This document shows positions 46,207 to 55,390 of a stretch of DNA of 64,000 nucleotides, piece by piece. Made by a program: the position numbers and the translations under genes. Location of the stretch: IMG/VR virus record IMGVR_UViG_3300048625_000299, positions 170,865 to 234,864 of that record; one strand, written 5' to 3'. Every line of letters begins with the position of its first letter. The stretch's first letter is position 1. The stretch is from a virus. Below the pieces are notes generated by a model. It searched no databases. It was not told where the DNA came from and was given only the letters and a program-made list of their open reading frames with translations.

Positions 46207-47429
46207 TGTCGTACATCGGGGTGCCGCCATTCGGCCAAACTGTCAGAACAGTTACGACAATAATCGCAACTGCCGATCAGACAACATTTACACCCAACGG
46301 CGGATATACCGCCGGGTATATCGACGTATATTACAACGGGGTCAAGCTGGTAGCAGGTACAGACTTTACTGCAAGCAATGGACTAACAATCACACTAACA
46401 ACTGGCGCCACATCGAACGCTGTTATCGAAACGGTGACATATGGATCCGTTCAAATGACGGACGCTGTAAGAAGAAGTGGCGATACGTTTGCAGGCGCAG
46501 TATTCTTTCCAAACAACGTAATCCATGCAGCGAACGGCAACCTCGGTATCGGAAATACTGTCCCCGCAGCTCCGTTGGTAATTGGGGCAGCAAGCGGTTC
46601 ATTCACCAACCCACTCGTGCAGGCTGCTAGTAATGCTAATAGTTGGATTCAAATTAATGCACAAAATTTGAATAATGGCAACAATGCTTCCACTGATTTA
46701 GTACTAGCTAGAAGCGACAGTACAGATACGACCAATTTTATTGATGTCGGTATCAACAGCAATGCATATAGCCAGGCCGCATTTAGCATCATGCAACCAG
46801 GAAGTGGTTATGTGTTTGTTAATGGTGGCGATCTGAGCATCGGCACTCAGACAAACAATAACATTATTTTCCATACTGGCAATACTACTGCAGCATCAGA
46901 AAAGTTGCGTATTAATACTACTGGTGCAATCATTCTTGCAGGCGGCAATGTGGCTGCTAATGGTGTTGGTATTGCGTTCCCGAACACACAAGTAACAACA
47001 ACTGATCCGAATACCCTAGATGATTATGAAAAGGGAACATGGTCGCCATATGCGTATGGGTCAACCGCTGCTGGAACCGGAACATATAGCGCAACCAATA
47101 ACAAAGGCGCGTATGTGAAGATAGGCTCGCTGGTTACTGCATATTTTTCACTAAATTGCACATCCACACACAATGGTACTGGATTATTATTCATAGGCGG
47201 CCTTCCGTTTAGTAATTATGGATATACGTGGGTAAGTGGTTCTGTGGGGTATTGGGCTAGCCTGCTTACCACTACAGCAACGTATGTGGGTTGTTATATA
47301 GATCCTGGATCGTCGGGTGTGGTAGTCACATATACAAATTCTGCCACAGCAGGCGTGTCCTACTTGAGCCCAGCAGCAATACAAAGCGGGACGCACATTA
47401 TAGGCTCTGTGACGTATAGAGTTGCTTGA
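46206..47429 (+). CDS. Tail fibre protein with NNGNNASTD module
   Basis: A 407-residue protein. The head contains TADQTTFTPNGGYTAGYIDVYYNG, also seen in the 53726 gene. Next comes RRSGDTFAGAVFF, then the module NLGIGNTVPAAPLVIGAA, NLNNGNNASTDLVLARSD and NNIIFHTGNTT shared with the 40405 gene. The C-terminal ~130 residues (DDYEKGTWSPYAYGSTAAGT ...) are a beta knob common at fibre ends. Confidence 0.75.
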   Translation: MSYIGVPPFGQTVRTVTTIIATADQTTFTPNGGYTAGYIDVYYNGVKLVAGTDFTASNGLTITLTTGATSNAVIETVTYGSVQMTDAVRRSGDTFAGAVFFPNNVIHAANGNLGIGNTVPAAPLVIGAASGSFTNPLVQAASNANSWIQINAQNLNNGNNASTDLVLARSDSTDTTNFIDVGINSNAYSQAAFSIMQPGSGYVFVNGGDLSIGTQTNNNIIFHTGNTTAASEKLRINTTGAIILAGGNVAANGVGIAFPNTQVTTTDPNTLDDYEKGTWSPYAYGSTAAGTGTYSATNNKGAYVKIGSLVTAYFSLNCTSTHNGTGLLFIGGLPFSNYGYTWVSGSVGYWASLLTTTATYVGCYIDPGSSGVVVTYTNSATAGVSYLSPAAIQSGTHIIGSVTYRVA

Positions 47430-47434
47430 CATTC

Positions 47435-47480
47435 AAATTACCTAGTATGGAGTTACTAGGCGGACACTAAAAAGGGAAAA
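47435..47480 (+). other. Short inverted repeat in intergenic gap
   Basis: CCTAGTA and TACTAGG (about 47441-47460) can form a 7-base stem with a 6-base loop in the 55-base gap after the fibre gene. No T-run follows, so a processing site or weak terminator is possible but not shown. Confidence 0.3.
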
Positions 47481-47484
47481 CAAA

Positions 47485-47739
47485 ATGGCACTAGAAGAAG
47501 TAAAAGTAATAGACAAAATTGAAGTAGTAGAGAACGGCACATTGCAAGTTCGTGAAGCTACTCGTATTTTAAAAGACGGCGAACAGATCGCTCAAACATA
47601 CCATCGGTGGTCATTCGCACCTGGTTCTGATGTATCGGAAATGCCTACCAACGTGCAAGCAATTGCATCAGCAGCATGGACACCAGAAATTGTAGCAGCA
47701 TATCAATCACAACAAGCAGAGATTGCTAACAGAGGTTAA
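47485..47739 (+). CDS. Small conserved fibre-operon protein
   Basis: This 84-residue protein (MALEEVKVIDKIEVVENGTL ... QIAQTYHRWSFAPGSDVSE) belongs to a family frequent beside fibre genes in T4-like and other aquatic phages. It has a beta-rich N-terminus and a helical end (AYQSQQAEIAN). AAGGGA precedes the ATG. No function is known; a virion or chaperone role is likely from context. Confidence 0.7.
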   Translation: MALEEVKVIDKIEVVENGTLQVREATRILKDGEQIAQTYHRWSFAPGSDVSEMPTNVQAIASAAWTPEIVAAYQSQQAEIANRG

Positions 47740-47741
47740 TT

Positions 47742-48737
47742 GTGAGCAATTCAAGAACACTGTCTGATTTCATCGGCTCGTCTGGCAAACCAACTTTTGC
47801 GAGTAATACTACATTCGCAGCTAACGTTGCTGTGACCGGCGTGACGTCCCTAACAGGTGGTGCCATTTTGCCAGTTGGCAATACAAGCAACCGACCGCCA
47901 GCGAACACAGGGGGCGTAAGATTCAACTCTCAGCGGAGTCTGGTAGAGTATGCCGACGGTTCTAATTGGTATGGTATCGGCGAGTTCGTAGCCACTGGGG
48001 GTACCATGACCACGAATGGTCCAAACACAGTCCATACGTTCACAACCAGTGGTACGTTTACTGTTCAGACAGGATCAAAGCTAGTTAGCTTGCTGATTGT
48101 GGGTGGCGGCGGCGCTGGTGGTTGGGATGTTGGCGGTGGTGGTGGCGCCGGTGGATTAATTCAACAGTCTGCAATTCTGTCGCCTGGTACATATAATATC
48201 ACAATTGGTGCTGGCGCCACATCATCGATTAGCGGTGGTGGACAGGCTCCGAGCGGATCAAATACGACAGCGTTCGGCTACACTGCTTTAGGTGGCGGCG
48301 GGGGTGGCAATTATAGCGGTGGATCTGGCGCAAGTGGTGGATCTGGTGGCGGCGGATCTGGATATACAGCCGGTCCATTGTATGGAGGGTCTGGAACAGC
48401 TGGTCAAGGATATGCAGGTGGGGCTGGGCGTTCTGATTTGTATGGAACTGCTGCAACAGGTGGCGGCGGTGGTGGTGCTACTGCCATCGGTGCTGACAGT
48501 ACAAACGGCATAGCAAGCTTTGCACAAGGCGGTGCTGGCGTAACTAGCTCCATCAGCGGAGCGTCCACAGTATATGCACAAGGCGGTAGGGGTGGTGGCG
48601 ATTCGTGGACAGGTGCATTCGATGGAGCGACTAATAGAGGCGGTGGCGGAGATGGTGCTGGTCTTAGTACCTCACATGGCAACAACATCGGCGGATATGG
48701 TGGATCAGGTGTTGTTATTATTACATACACTACATAA
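47742..48737 (+). CDS. Glycine-rich tail adhesin
   Basis: The 331-residue protein starts at GTG, two bases after the previous stop. The head (SRTLSDFIGSSGKPTFAS) and a knob with RPPANTGGVRFNSQRS precede TFTTSGTFTV. From residue ~120 the sequence is a polyglycine domain with many GGGGGAGG runs and variable loops rich in Tyr, Ser and Thr, ending GGSGVVIITYTT. Such domains form polyglycine-II bundles whose loops bind receptors. Unlike the split adhesin at 28110, this one is intact. Confidence 0.8.
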   Translation: MSNSRTLSDFIGSSGKPTFASNTTFAANVAVTGVTSLTGGAILPVGNTSNRPPANTGGVRFNSQRSLVEYADGSNWYGIGEFVATGGTMTTNGPNTVHTFTTSGTFTVQTGSKLVSLLIVGGGGAGGWDVGGGGGAGGLIQQSAILSPGTYNITIGAGATSSISGGGQAPSGSNTTAFGYTALGGGGGGNYSGGSGASGGSGGGGSGYTAGPLYGGSGTAGQGYAGGAGRSDLYGTAATGGGGGGATAIGADSTNGIASFAQGGAGVTSSISGASTVYAQGGRGGGDSWTGAFDGATNRGGGGDGAGLSTSHGNNIGGYGGSGVVIITYTT

Positions 48738-48743
48738 AATAAC

Positions 48744-49088
48744 ATGGCACATTTTGCAAAAGTATTAGACGGCAAAGTCACACAAGTGATTGTTGCTGAA
48801 CCAGAGTTCTTTGATACATTCGTAGACTCAAGTCCTGGTGAATGGATTCAAACTAGCTACAACACGAGAGGCGGAGTACACATACTTGGCGGGACCCCAC
48901 TACGTATGAATTTTGCTGGAGTTGGTTTCGTATATGACAAAGCGAAGGATGCATTTATTCCACCACAACCCTATGGCAGCTGGACGCTCGATGAAAGTAC
49001 ATGCACATGGGCCCCTCCGGTCACATACCCAGACGGCGGCAAGAAGCATGCCTGGAGCGAGACTGAACAACAATGGGTTGAAGTATAA
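48744..49088 (+). CDS. Conserved small phage protein (MAHFAKVLDG family)
   Basis: A 114-residue protein with SYNTRGGVHILGGTPLRMNF, GFVYDKAKDAFIPPQPYGSW and a C-terminal WSETEQQWVEV. It is widespread in T4-like phages of aquatic bacteria, usually next to fibre genes, with no proven role. It follows the glycine-rich adhesin and may serve it. Its stop overlaps the next start (TAATG). Confidence 0.8.
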   Translation: MAHFAKVLDGKVTQVIVAEPEFFDTFVDSSPGEWIQTSYNTRGGVHILGGTPLRMNFAGVGFVYDKAKDAFIPPQPYGSWTLDESTCTWAPPVTYPDGGKKHAWSETEQQWVEV

Positions 49089-49822
49089 TGGCACTAAGTA
49101 AAATCACAGCAGATTCGATTGCAGCAAATGCAGTCAATGCCAACTCAATAGGGTACACACCAGCAAACAAAGCAGGCGACACGTTCACTGGCGACGTAGC
49201 TGTCTCTGGCTCTGGCTTAAGATCCAGAATTACCGATGGCACTAACTATCTAACAATGGGCCAATGGGACGCGGCGACGAATCGCATCGAGTCATCTGGT
49301 GGCCGCGACATGCTTATCGTTGCGTATGGTGCTACTCAGCAATTACGGCTACAACATGCAACTACTGGAGATGCGCTACGAATAAATGCAAATAGCCATG
49401 TGACTAAACCATACCAGCCATCATTTTATGCATACCACAGCACCAGCCCGACTCCGACCAACGGTTCATTATTTGTATTTGATAGCACCAACTACAACAG
49501 CGGCATGTATAGCACTAGCACTGGGCGAATGACAGCACCAGTTGCAGGTAGATATTTTGTGTCGGCGGCGTTTAGAGTCAACAATCAGAATGCTGGGTAT
49601 TATGCGCAGACATTGCTGTTTGTGAACGGGGCATCAACATGGCAAGGATCATACCACAATAGCACAATGAGCTCGGGCAGTGCAGGATATATGACAGTAG
49701 TATACACAGGTATTTTATCTTTGGGCCAAGGCGACTACGTTCAGCCATACTGGACTGTACAAGGCGGCACAACTGTGTTTTCAGGAACAGAGTCCTGGTT
49801 TTCTGGGCACTTGCTGGGATGA
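49088..49822 (+). CDS. Tail fibre-type protein with C1q-like C-terminus
   Basis: The 244-residue protein has the head MALSKITADSIAANAV and IGYTPANKAGDTFTGDV. The C-terminal half carries GRYFVSAAFRVNNQNAG, LLFVNGAST and LGQGDYVQPYWTVQGGTTV, ending SWFSGHLLG, the pattern of C1q-like trimeric tips. Paralogue of 38131, 52332 and 53065. It is the last gene of cassette B. Confidence 0.75.
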   Translation: MALSKITADSIAANAVNANSIGYTPANKAGDTFTGDVAVSGSGLRSRITDGTNYLTMGQWDAATNRIESSGGRDMLIVAYGATQQLRLQHATTGDALRINANSHVTKPYQPSFYAYHSTSPTPTNGSLFVFDSTNYNSGMYSTSTGRMTAPVAGRYFVSAAFRVNNQNAGYYAQTLLFVNGASTWQGSYHNSTMSSGSAGYMTVVYTGILSLGQGDYVQPYWTVQGGTTVFSGTESWFSGHLLG

Positions 49823-49837
49823 GCTATTTTCATCAAT

Positions 49838-49845
49838 CATAAATA
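49838..49845 (+). promoter_or_regulatory. Late-promoter-like octamer (CATAAATA)
   Basis: CATAAATA lies in the 44-base gap before the ATG at 49867, 21 bases upstream. An AAGGA follows as ribosome binding site. Confidence 0.5.
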
Positions 49846-49866
49846 ATCTCTTTATAAGGAATCATT

Positions 49867-50136
49867 ATGTCGCAAACATACACAATTACTCTTTCTGCAG
49901 CAGAAGACAAGGCACTTGGCTATGTCGCGTTCTCCCAACAAGACTGGATCGACAACGCAATCCACGAACGTTGCCGTATTGCTATCGAAGAAATCGTAGC
50001 AGCAGAAGTACAACGCAAGCTTGCAGCTGGCGAAACAATCTCTGGATCTAAGGAAGATATTGTTGTTGCAGCTCCAATCAAGTCTGCAGCTGAACGTCAA
50101 GCTGAGGCTGAAGCAGCACAACCTAACGCCCAATAA
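49867..50136 (+). CDS. Small conserved helical phage protein
   Basis: An 89-residue protein with YTITLSAAEDKALGYVAFSQ, WIDNAIHERCRIAIEEIVAA and a charged Ala/Glu-rich tail. It belongs to a family commonly found in tail fibre regions of aquatic phages. It is mostly helical and probably a small virion or chaperone protein. AAGGA stands 6-7 bases before the ATG. Confidence 0.7.
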   Translation: MSQTYTITLSAAEDKALGYVAFSQQDWIDNAIHERCRIAIEEIVAAEVQRKLAAGETISGSKEDIVVAAPIKSAAERQAEAEAAQPNAQ

Positions 50137-50147
50137 AACAATAGCCC

Positions 50148-50606
50148 ATGCGTAAACTAGACCTCACCAGATTAAAACCAGATGGCGTTGCAAACAATGC
50201 CATGCTGTCGTTTTCTAATACAGCAAACGCATGGGTTGCTACCAACACTCTCCGTGTAGTCGATGCGACGATCACTGGTAACCTAACAGTAACTGGTACC
50301 ACGACATACATCAACACTACTAATCTGGATGTTGGTGACAACATCATTACATTGAACGCAGATGTTGGATCTGGCGTATCGCCTACTGAGAATGCTGGCA
50401 TTAGCATCAACCGCGGATCTTCAGCAAACGTTGCGTTGCTGTGGGACGAATCGGTTGATCAATTTACGGCTTCTGCTAACCTAAATACAGTAGGTACTTT
50501 ATCAGCTAACGTCTTGACTGTTTCTAATGTTAGCGTGACTCAAACAAACTTACAAGTCGACCCTGCTGGCATGGCGACTGCAATGGCGATCGTCTTTGGC
50601 GGATAA
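50148..50606 (+). CDS. Adapter/fibre-base protein, cassette C
   Basis: This 152-residue protein is the longest member of the cassette-opening family. It begins RKLDLTRLKPDGVANNAMLSF, has a TTYINTTNLDVGDNIITL ... ENAGISINRG module, and ends TQTNLQVDPAGMATAMAIVFGG. The middle module is shared with the two giant fibre genes at 18275 and 23989, linking the three cassettes to the main fibre. Confidence 0.7.
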   Translation: MRKLDLTRLKPDGVANNAMLSFSNTANAWVATNTLRVVDATITGNLTVTGTTTYINTTNLDVGDNIITLNADVGSGVSPTENAGISINRGSSANVALLWDESVDQFTASANLNTVGTLSANVLTVSNVSVTQTNLQVDPAGMATAMAIVFGG

Positions 50607-50609
50607 ACA

Positions 50610-50936
50610 ATGGCAAATACATTCAAAAATAAAGGCTTAGCTCTTTCATCGACTTCTAGAACGGACTTATACACTTGTCCAGTATCTACCGCTGCCGTTG
50701 TTCATACGCTCAATATCGCCAACGTCAATGGAACATCGTCGGCAAGCATTACGATTGAATTGTATGATGCTTCTGCATTGACATACTATAAGATAGGATA
50801 TCTAATTCCTGTTCCTGGCGGATCGTCATACTACTTTGACAAACCGCTCAACTTAGAAGCTGGCGATAAGATAGTATTGACTGCTTCTATAGCCAATTAT
50901 TTGGATGCTGTAGCGTCTATTCTAGAAATTTCCTAA
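50610..50936 (+). CDS. Small beta-sandwich structural protein, cassette C
   Basis: The 108-residue protein is the third paralogue of the family at 36238 and 42619: ITIELYDASALTYYKIGYLIPVPGG and LEAGDKIVLTASIANYLDAVASILEI. It is more divergent in the strands but has the same length and position. Confidence 0.7.
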   Translation: MANTFKNKGLALSSTSRTDLYTCPVSTAAVVHTLNIANVNGTSSASITIELYDASALTYYKIGYLIPVPGGSSYYFDKPLNLEAGDKIVLTASIANYLDAVASILEIS

Positions 50937-50946
50937 GGAGCACTAA

Positions 50947-52323
50947 ATGGGCTACGGCGGAAAACAAGCAGCCAGATCTGGCGACGTTCGCAGATTCAAT
51001 TTTATAGGCAACGGATCGAATACAGCTTTCGATCTAGGATTCTCGCCTGCAACACAAAACCAATTAGTCGTAACGATCAACGGCTTGGTTCAACACTATG
51101 ATGCGTTTAACGTATCCGGCTCGACCCTAACATTTACAGGTACTCCTGCATCCGGTGATTACATCCAAGTGACCGCAATCGTAGATGCTGTTGGCATTGC
51201 AGCGATTCCGGACGGCGCTATTGCAAACGTCAGCACATTAGCCGTCAGCAGCACCGCTACATTCGCAAACACAACCACACATGCTGGCTTGGCAACATTT
51301 GCCAATACTACGCACACTGGCGCTGCTGTGTTTGCGAATACCGTTACCGTTGCCAACTCTGGTGTCACGTTTGGGGATGCTAGCATTCAAACAACTGCGG
51401 CCTCTGGGTTCGGGTTTAAGAATCGTATCATCAATGGTCTTTTTGATTTTTGGCAACGTGGTACGAGCGGCACTGGTGCTGTTTATGTCGCTGACCGTTG
51501 GACGACTGACCAAGTAAATACGACACAAGCACGTTCGACAGACGTTCCTAGCGGCATTGGTGTAGACTACTCCTTGCAGGTGTCGGGTTCATCGGGAACA
51601 GTTGCCACTGCACAAAAGATCGAGTCGAAGAACGTACGTGACTTGGCAGGTCAGCAAGTCACCGTGTCGTTCTATGCAAAAGCCGCGAGTGGTTCGCCGA
51701 CATTAAATTTCGATGTGCGGTACGCAACGGCATTGGATAACTTTGCAGGCATGACTATCATGCAAGGTTCTACTGTAGCGCTCTCGACTACATGGACAAG
51801 ATACAGCTTTACGTTTAGTGCACTCAGCACGAACGTAGTGAACGGTCTAGCGTTGTTTTTTTACAACACATCCACACAGACCTTCCTACTGTCACAGGTC
51901 CAGCTAGAAAAAGGCTCAACAGCAACGAGCTTTGACTACCGCCCGTATGGGACTGAGTTGGCATTGTGTCAGAGATACTATGAGAAGTCTTTTGACGATG
52001 GTGTTGCTCCTGCAGATGGAGCAACAGGCGATCGTAGAGCAGGTCCTGGCGCAGTATACAATGGTACTAATTGGGATGGAGCATTCGTGTCTTATAAAGC
52101 ATCGAAGCGGGTGATTCCAACTGTTACGTTTTATCGTCCAAACTTCGGCACAGGTACAGGTGTATGGTTATTATATGAAAGCGGCACCACCTGGACGGCA
52201 CACACAATGATAGCGGCGAGTAGTGGCGTATCGGGGTTCGTTCCTGGATGTACACTCACCACTGGTAGTAATGGTCAGGCTGTTATGTCGTCTGGACATT
52301 GGGCGGCTGCGGCTGAACTGTAA
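50947..52323 (+). CDS. Tail fibre protein with GNGS head and FKNRIING distal domain
   Basis: A 458-residue protein. AAGGAG precedes the ATG. The head has FIGNGSNTAFDLGFSP and SGSTLTFTGTPASGDYI, then a FANTTTHAGLATFANTT repeat shaft, and from residue ~158 FGFKNRIINGLFDFWQRG. The border motif [27 protein letters not shown] precedes a variable ~110-residue tip. Together with 36564 it links the GNGS head and the FKNRIING domain in one chain. Confidence 0.8.
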   Translation: MGYGGKQAARSGDVRRFNFIGNGSNTAFDLGFSPATQNQLVVTINGLVQHYDAFNVSGSTLTFTGTPASGDYIQVTAIVDAVGIAAIPDGAIANVSTLAVSSTATFANTTTHAGLATFANTTHTGAAVFANTVTVANSGVTFGDASIQTTAASGFGFKNRIINGLFDFWQRGTSGTGAVYVADRWTTDQVNTTQARSTDVPSGIGVDYSLQVSGSSGTVATAQKIESKNVRDLAGQQVTVSFYAKAASGSPTLNFDVRYATALDNFAGMTIMQGSTVALSTTWTRYSFTFSALSTNVVNGLALFFYNTSTQTFLLSQVQLEKGSTATSFDYRPYGTELALCQRYYEKSFDDGVAPADGATGDRRAGPGAVYNGTNWDGAFVSYKASKRVIPTVTFYRPNFGTGTGVWLLYESGTTWTAHTMIAASSGVSGFVPGCTLTTGSNGQAVMSSGHWAAAAEL

Positions 52324-52331
52324 GGATCATA

Positions 52332-53063
52332 ATGGCACTAACTAAAATTACATCCAAGGTATTGCCCAACACCGCTATTACTGGCGCATTGGGATATACG
52401 CCTGTCAACAAGGCTGGTGATAATATTACTGGAAAGTTGCTTGTTAATGACAGCAACTCATCGTATACAAGTGGCGACGCTAACGGATATCCGAGATTCA
52501 CTGGTACGTCTAGTAGTGCGCAAGTCGGATTGTTCCGCGGCGGCGATTCTGGTGCTGGTGGAATGTATGTGGGTGCTGACAATGTATCTTTCTCAGTGTG
52601 GGATAATACATTCACCCGCCGACTAACAGTCACTCAGGGGGGTGCGGTCACCATGCCAACTCAGCCGTTCGTTAGATTGGTTGGAGCAGGAAACTCAACA
52701 AAAACCGCTGCGAACGCTGTAGTTAACACATTTATTGTAGCCGAGTATTCAGGCACCGCATCTAATTGGACAGCATCTACAGGTCGCTATACAGCACCTG
52801 TAGCTGGCAGATACCAGATATCGATGATCGGTAACATGAATACAGACTCATCAACATTATCATTGCAAGTACGTAAGAACAGCGCCGCCACTGTAGCGTA
52901 TGTGTATCAACAAAACTACACAACTTCTGCGTGGGTATCACCAGGAGGGACGGTAATTACTACGCTCGCGCAAAACGACTATATTGATTTTGTCAATCTG
53001 TCTGGTAATATCGGGTTCGATAGCAGTAGCTGGTTTAACCTCAGCATAACATTGGTAGGCTAA
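52332..53063 (+). CDS. Tail fibre-type protein with C1q-like C-terminus
   Basis: The 243-residue protein has the head MALTKITSKVLPNTAITG with LGYTPVNKAGDNITGKL. A middle beta domain (SVWDNTFTRRLTVTQGG) leads to a C-terminal tip with GRYQISMIGNMNTDSSTL, SLQVRKNSAATV and LAQNDYIDFVNLSGNIG. Paralogue of the genes at 49088 and 53065. Confidence 0.75.
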   Translation: MALTKITSKVLPNTAITGALGYTPVNKAGDNITGKLLVNDSNSSYTSGDANGYPRFTGTSSSAQVGLFRGGDSGAGGMYVGADNVSFSVWDNTFTRRLTVTQGGAVTMPTQPFVRLVGAGNSTKTAANAVVNTFIVAEYSGTASNWTASTGRYTAPVAGRYQISMIGNMNTDSSTLSLQVRKNSAATVAYVYQQNYTTSAWVSPGGTVITTLAQNDYIDFVNLSGNIGFDSSSWFNLSITLVG

Positions 53064-53064
53064 T

Positions 53065-53721
53065 ATGGCACTAACTAAAATCACAGCAACTAATATCGGA
53101 TACACGCCAGTCAATAAGGCTGGCGACGTTATGTCCGGAGCTCTTACCGTGCCAAACCTTGGCGTTGGTACTACATCAGACGCATCGAATGCCAATAAGA
53201 CAATCACATACCAGAACTCAGGAAAGAATTGGTATGTGGGGTTACGCGGAGATACGTCCAATGCATGGAGTATTGCCGACGATTCAGCGCATCGAATGAT
53301 GGTCGATACCAATGGTCGCATCACGATGCCATATCAGCCAAGTTGGTGTGTTGAGTACTACGGCATGACTGTTTCAGCAAACACAACATACAATTACACC
53401 GGCGGTACTGTATTCACTAATAATGGTTCCTACTACTCAACGAGCACTGGCAGGTTCACTGCTCCTGTTGCAGGATATTACTTAGTGAGTGCATCGATCG
53501 AACAAAGCACTTCGTCAGGCACTACTGGGTCGGTGGTGGTAAATAAGAATGGGAGTAGCCAGTTCCAAGCTCTTGCGTACAGCGCTATATACAACAGTGG
53601 TTCTTTGACTGGCATAGTATACTGTGCGGTAAATGACTACCTTACATTATCATCAAATGGCAACAATGGCCTTTCATATAATGTGTACACGACGCGCTTT
53701 ACGGGCCATTTAATAGGATAA
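53065..53721 (+). CDS. Tail fibre-type protein with C1q-like C-terminus
   Basis: A 218-residue protein whose start follows the previous stop by one base, with the head MALTKITATNIGYTPVNKAGD. The middle reads NSGKNWYVGLRGDTSNAW, a domain for which cyanophage relatives exist. The tip has GYYLVSASIEQSTSSG and VNDYLTLSSNGNNG and ends TRFTGHLIG. Confidence 0.75.
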   Translation: MALTKITATNIGYTPVNKAGDVMSGALTVPNLGVGTTSDASNANKTITYQNSGKNWYVGLRGDTSNAWSIADDSAHRMMVDTNGRITMPYQPSWCVEYYGMTVSANTTYNYTGGTVFTNNGSYYSTSTGRFTAPVAGYYLVSASIEQSTSSGTTGSVVVNKNGSSQFQALAYSAIYNSGSLTGIVYCAVNDYLTLSSNGNNGLSYNVYTTRFTGHLIG

Positions 53722-53725
53722 TATA

Positions 53726-55390
53726 ATGAGCTACTCAGGCGTACAACCAACATATGGGACGTTTCCAAGTGATATGTTCACTGCGAACGGTTCCAACACA
53801 GTTTTCACATTATCATCTGTTCCAGGAAACAAGGCAGCGTTGCTCGTTTCTATTGACGGCGTTCGCCAACAAACAGATGCATATTCATACTCAGCAAACA
53901 CACTAACCTTCAGTGAAGCGCCGGCAAGTGGCGCAGTTATTGAAGCTGTTAACATGGGCTCTCGTGCCGATGTCATCATTACGGACGGCGTATATCGCAA
54001 GTCACAGTTTACAGCAACAGCTGGACAGACGACATTTAACATCTCTACTGGATACACGGTTGGTTTCGTTGATGTATACCTGAACGGCATTCGCTTGGTC
54101 GTTGCTGATGACTTCGTTGCAACAGACGGATCCAACATCGTGTTAGCACTAGCTGCCGCACTAGGCGATTCAGTCGAGGTTGTGGCATATGGAACATTCA
54201 ACGTTGCTAATGCATTGCAGAAGTCTGGCGATACTATGTCAGGCAACTTGGTAATATCTGGCACAACAAGCCATGTTGGTACTGCATCGTTTTCAAATAC
54301 AGTCACTGTTGCTAACTCTGGCGTCACGTTCGCGGACGCATCTGTTCAGACGACTGCTGCTTCTGGTTTTGGATTTAAGAACCGCATTATTAACGGCGCG
54401 ATGATGATTGACCAGAGGTACAGCGGAGGTGGACCGAATTCGATTACTGGAGGAAGTTACAGCGTCGATAGATGGCACCACTATTATTCTGGACCGAGCT
54501 ACTCGACACGCCAATCCTCAACTGCACCTGCAGGTTTCAGTAATAGTTTGTTGATGACGAATACGGGTGCATCTTCTACTCCAACTTATTGCTTCTTCGG
54601 ACAGAAGATCGAAGGTCTGAATGTTGCTGACTTGAATTGGGGGTCAGCCGATGCTGCAACAGTAACGGTGTCTTTCTGGACACGCTCAAGTATTGCAGGG
54701 ATATATTCAATATCTGTGACGAACAATGCAGGCGATAGATCATATCCTATACAGTACACAATCAACGCTCCCAATACATGGGAATATAAAACAATCACCG
54801 TCCCTGGCGATACAACTGGTACATGGACAAAGGACAACACAGCTGGCATCCATCTAAGATTCAATCTGGGTTCTGGTCCATCTAGATTGGCACCGAGCGG
54901 ATCGTGGCAGGCTGGAAATTATGATGGCGCAACGACGTCCACTGGTTCATCATCGTGGGCTAATGCACTAGGTGCGACGTTCTATATCACTGGCGTCCAG
55001 GTGGAAAGGGGGTCGACGGCAACTGGATTCGACTATCGTCCATACGGTACTGAGTTGGCTTTGTGCCAGCGATATACAGTTGGCTACAGTGGCGGCGCAG
55101 GTTATCGTATTGGTTGGGGGTTTTCATATAGTGCCACCGCAGGATATTGTTTATTCAATCTTCCTGCAACTATGCGCACCGCTCCTTCTATTGAAGGCAC
55201 AGCATCCTTGCTGGCGTTTAATGATGCAATCGCTCAATACATAACAACAGTTGCACCGACAATCAATTCAGCACAAGAAAACTTCGTTAGCATAACTGCC
55301 ACAGGGGCTTCTGGAATGACAGCATTCAGACCAGCTCAGGTATATTTTGCGAACGCATCTAGCAAGCTGATTCTTTCTTCGGAGCTGTAA
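53726..55390 (+). CDS. Tail fibre protein with GNGS head and FKNRIING distal domain
   Basis: At 554 residues this is the longest member of the FKNRIING family. The head has FTANGSNTVFTLSSVPGN; a second domain contains FTATAGQTTFNISTGYTVGF, as in 46206. The shaft motif is QKSGDTMSGNLV. FGFKNRIINGAMMIDQRYSGG begins the distal domain (residue ~213), bordered by [26 protein letters not shown], then a ~110-residue tip. Confidence 0.8.
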   Translation: MSYSGVQPTYGTFPSDMFTANGSNTVFTLSSVPGNKAALLVSIDGVRQQTDAYSYSANTLTFSEAPASGAVIEAVNMGSRADVIITDGVYRKSQFTATAGQTTFNISTGYTVGFVDVYLNGIRLVVADDFVATDGSNIVLALAAALGDSVEVVAYGTFNVANALQKSGDTMSGNLVISGTTSHVGTASFSNTVTVANSGVTFADASVQTTAASGFGFKNRIINGAMMIDQRYSGGGPNSITGGSYSVDRWHHYYSGPSYSTRQSSTAPAGFSNSLLMTNTGASSTPTYCFFGQKIEGLNVADLNWGSADAATVTVSFWTRSSIAGIYSISVTNNAGDRSYPIQYTINAPNTWEYKTITVPGDTTGTWTKDNTAGIHLRFNLGSGPSRLAPSGSWQAGNYDGATTSTGSSSWANALGATFYITGVQVERGSTATGFDYRPYGTELALCQRYTVGYSGGAGYRIGWGFSYSATAGYCLFNLPATMRTAPSIEGTASLLAFNDAIAQYITTVAPTINSAQENFVSITATGASGMTAFRPAQVYFANASSKLILSSEL

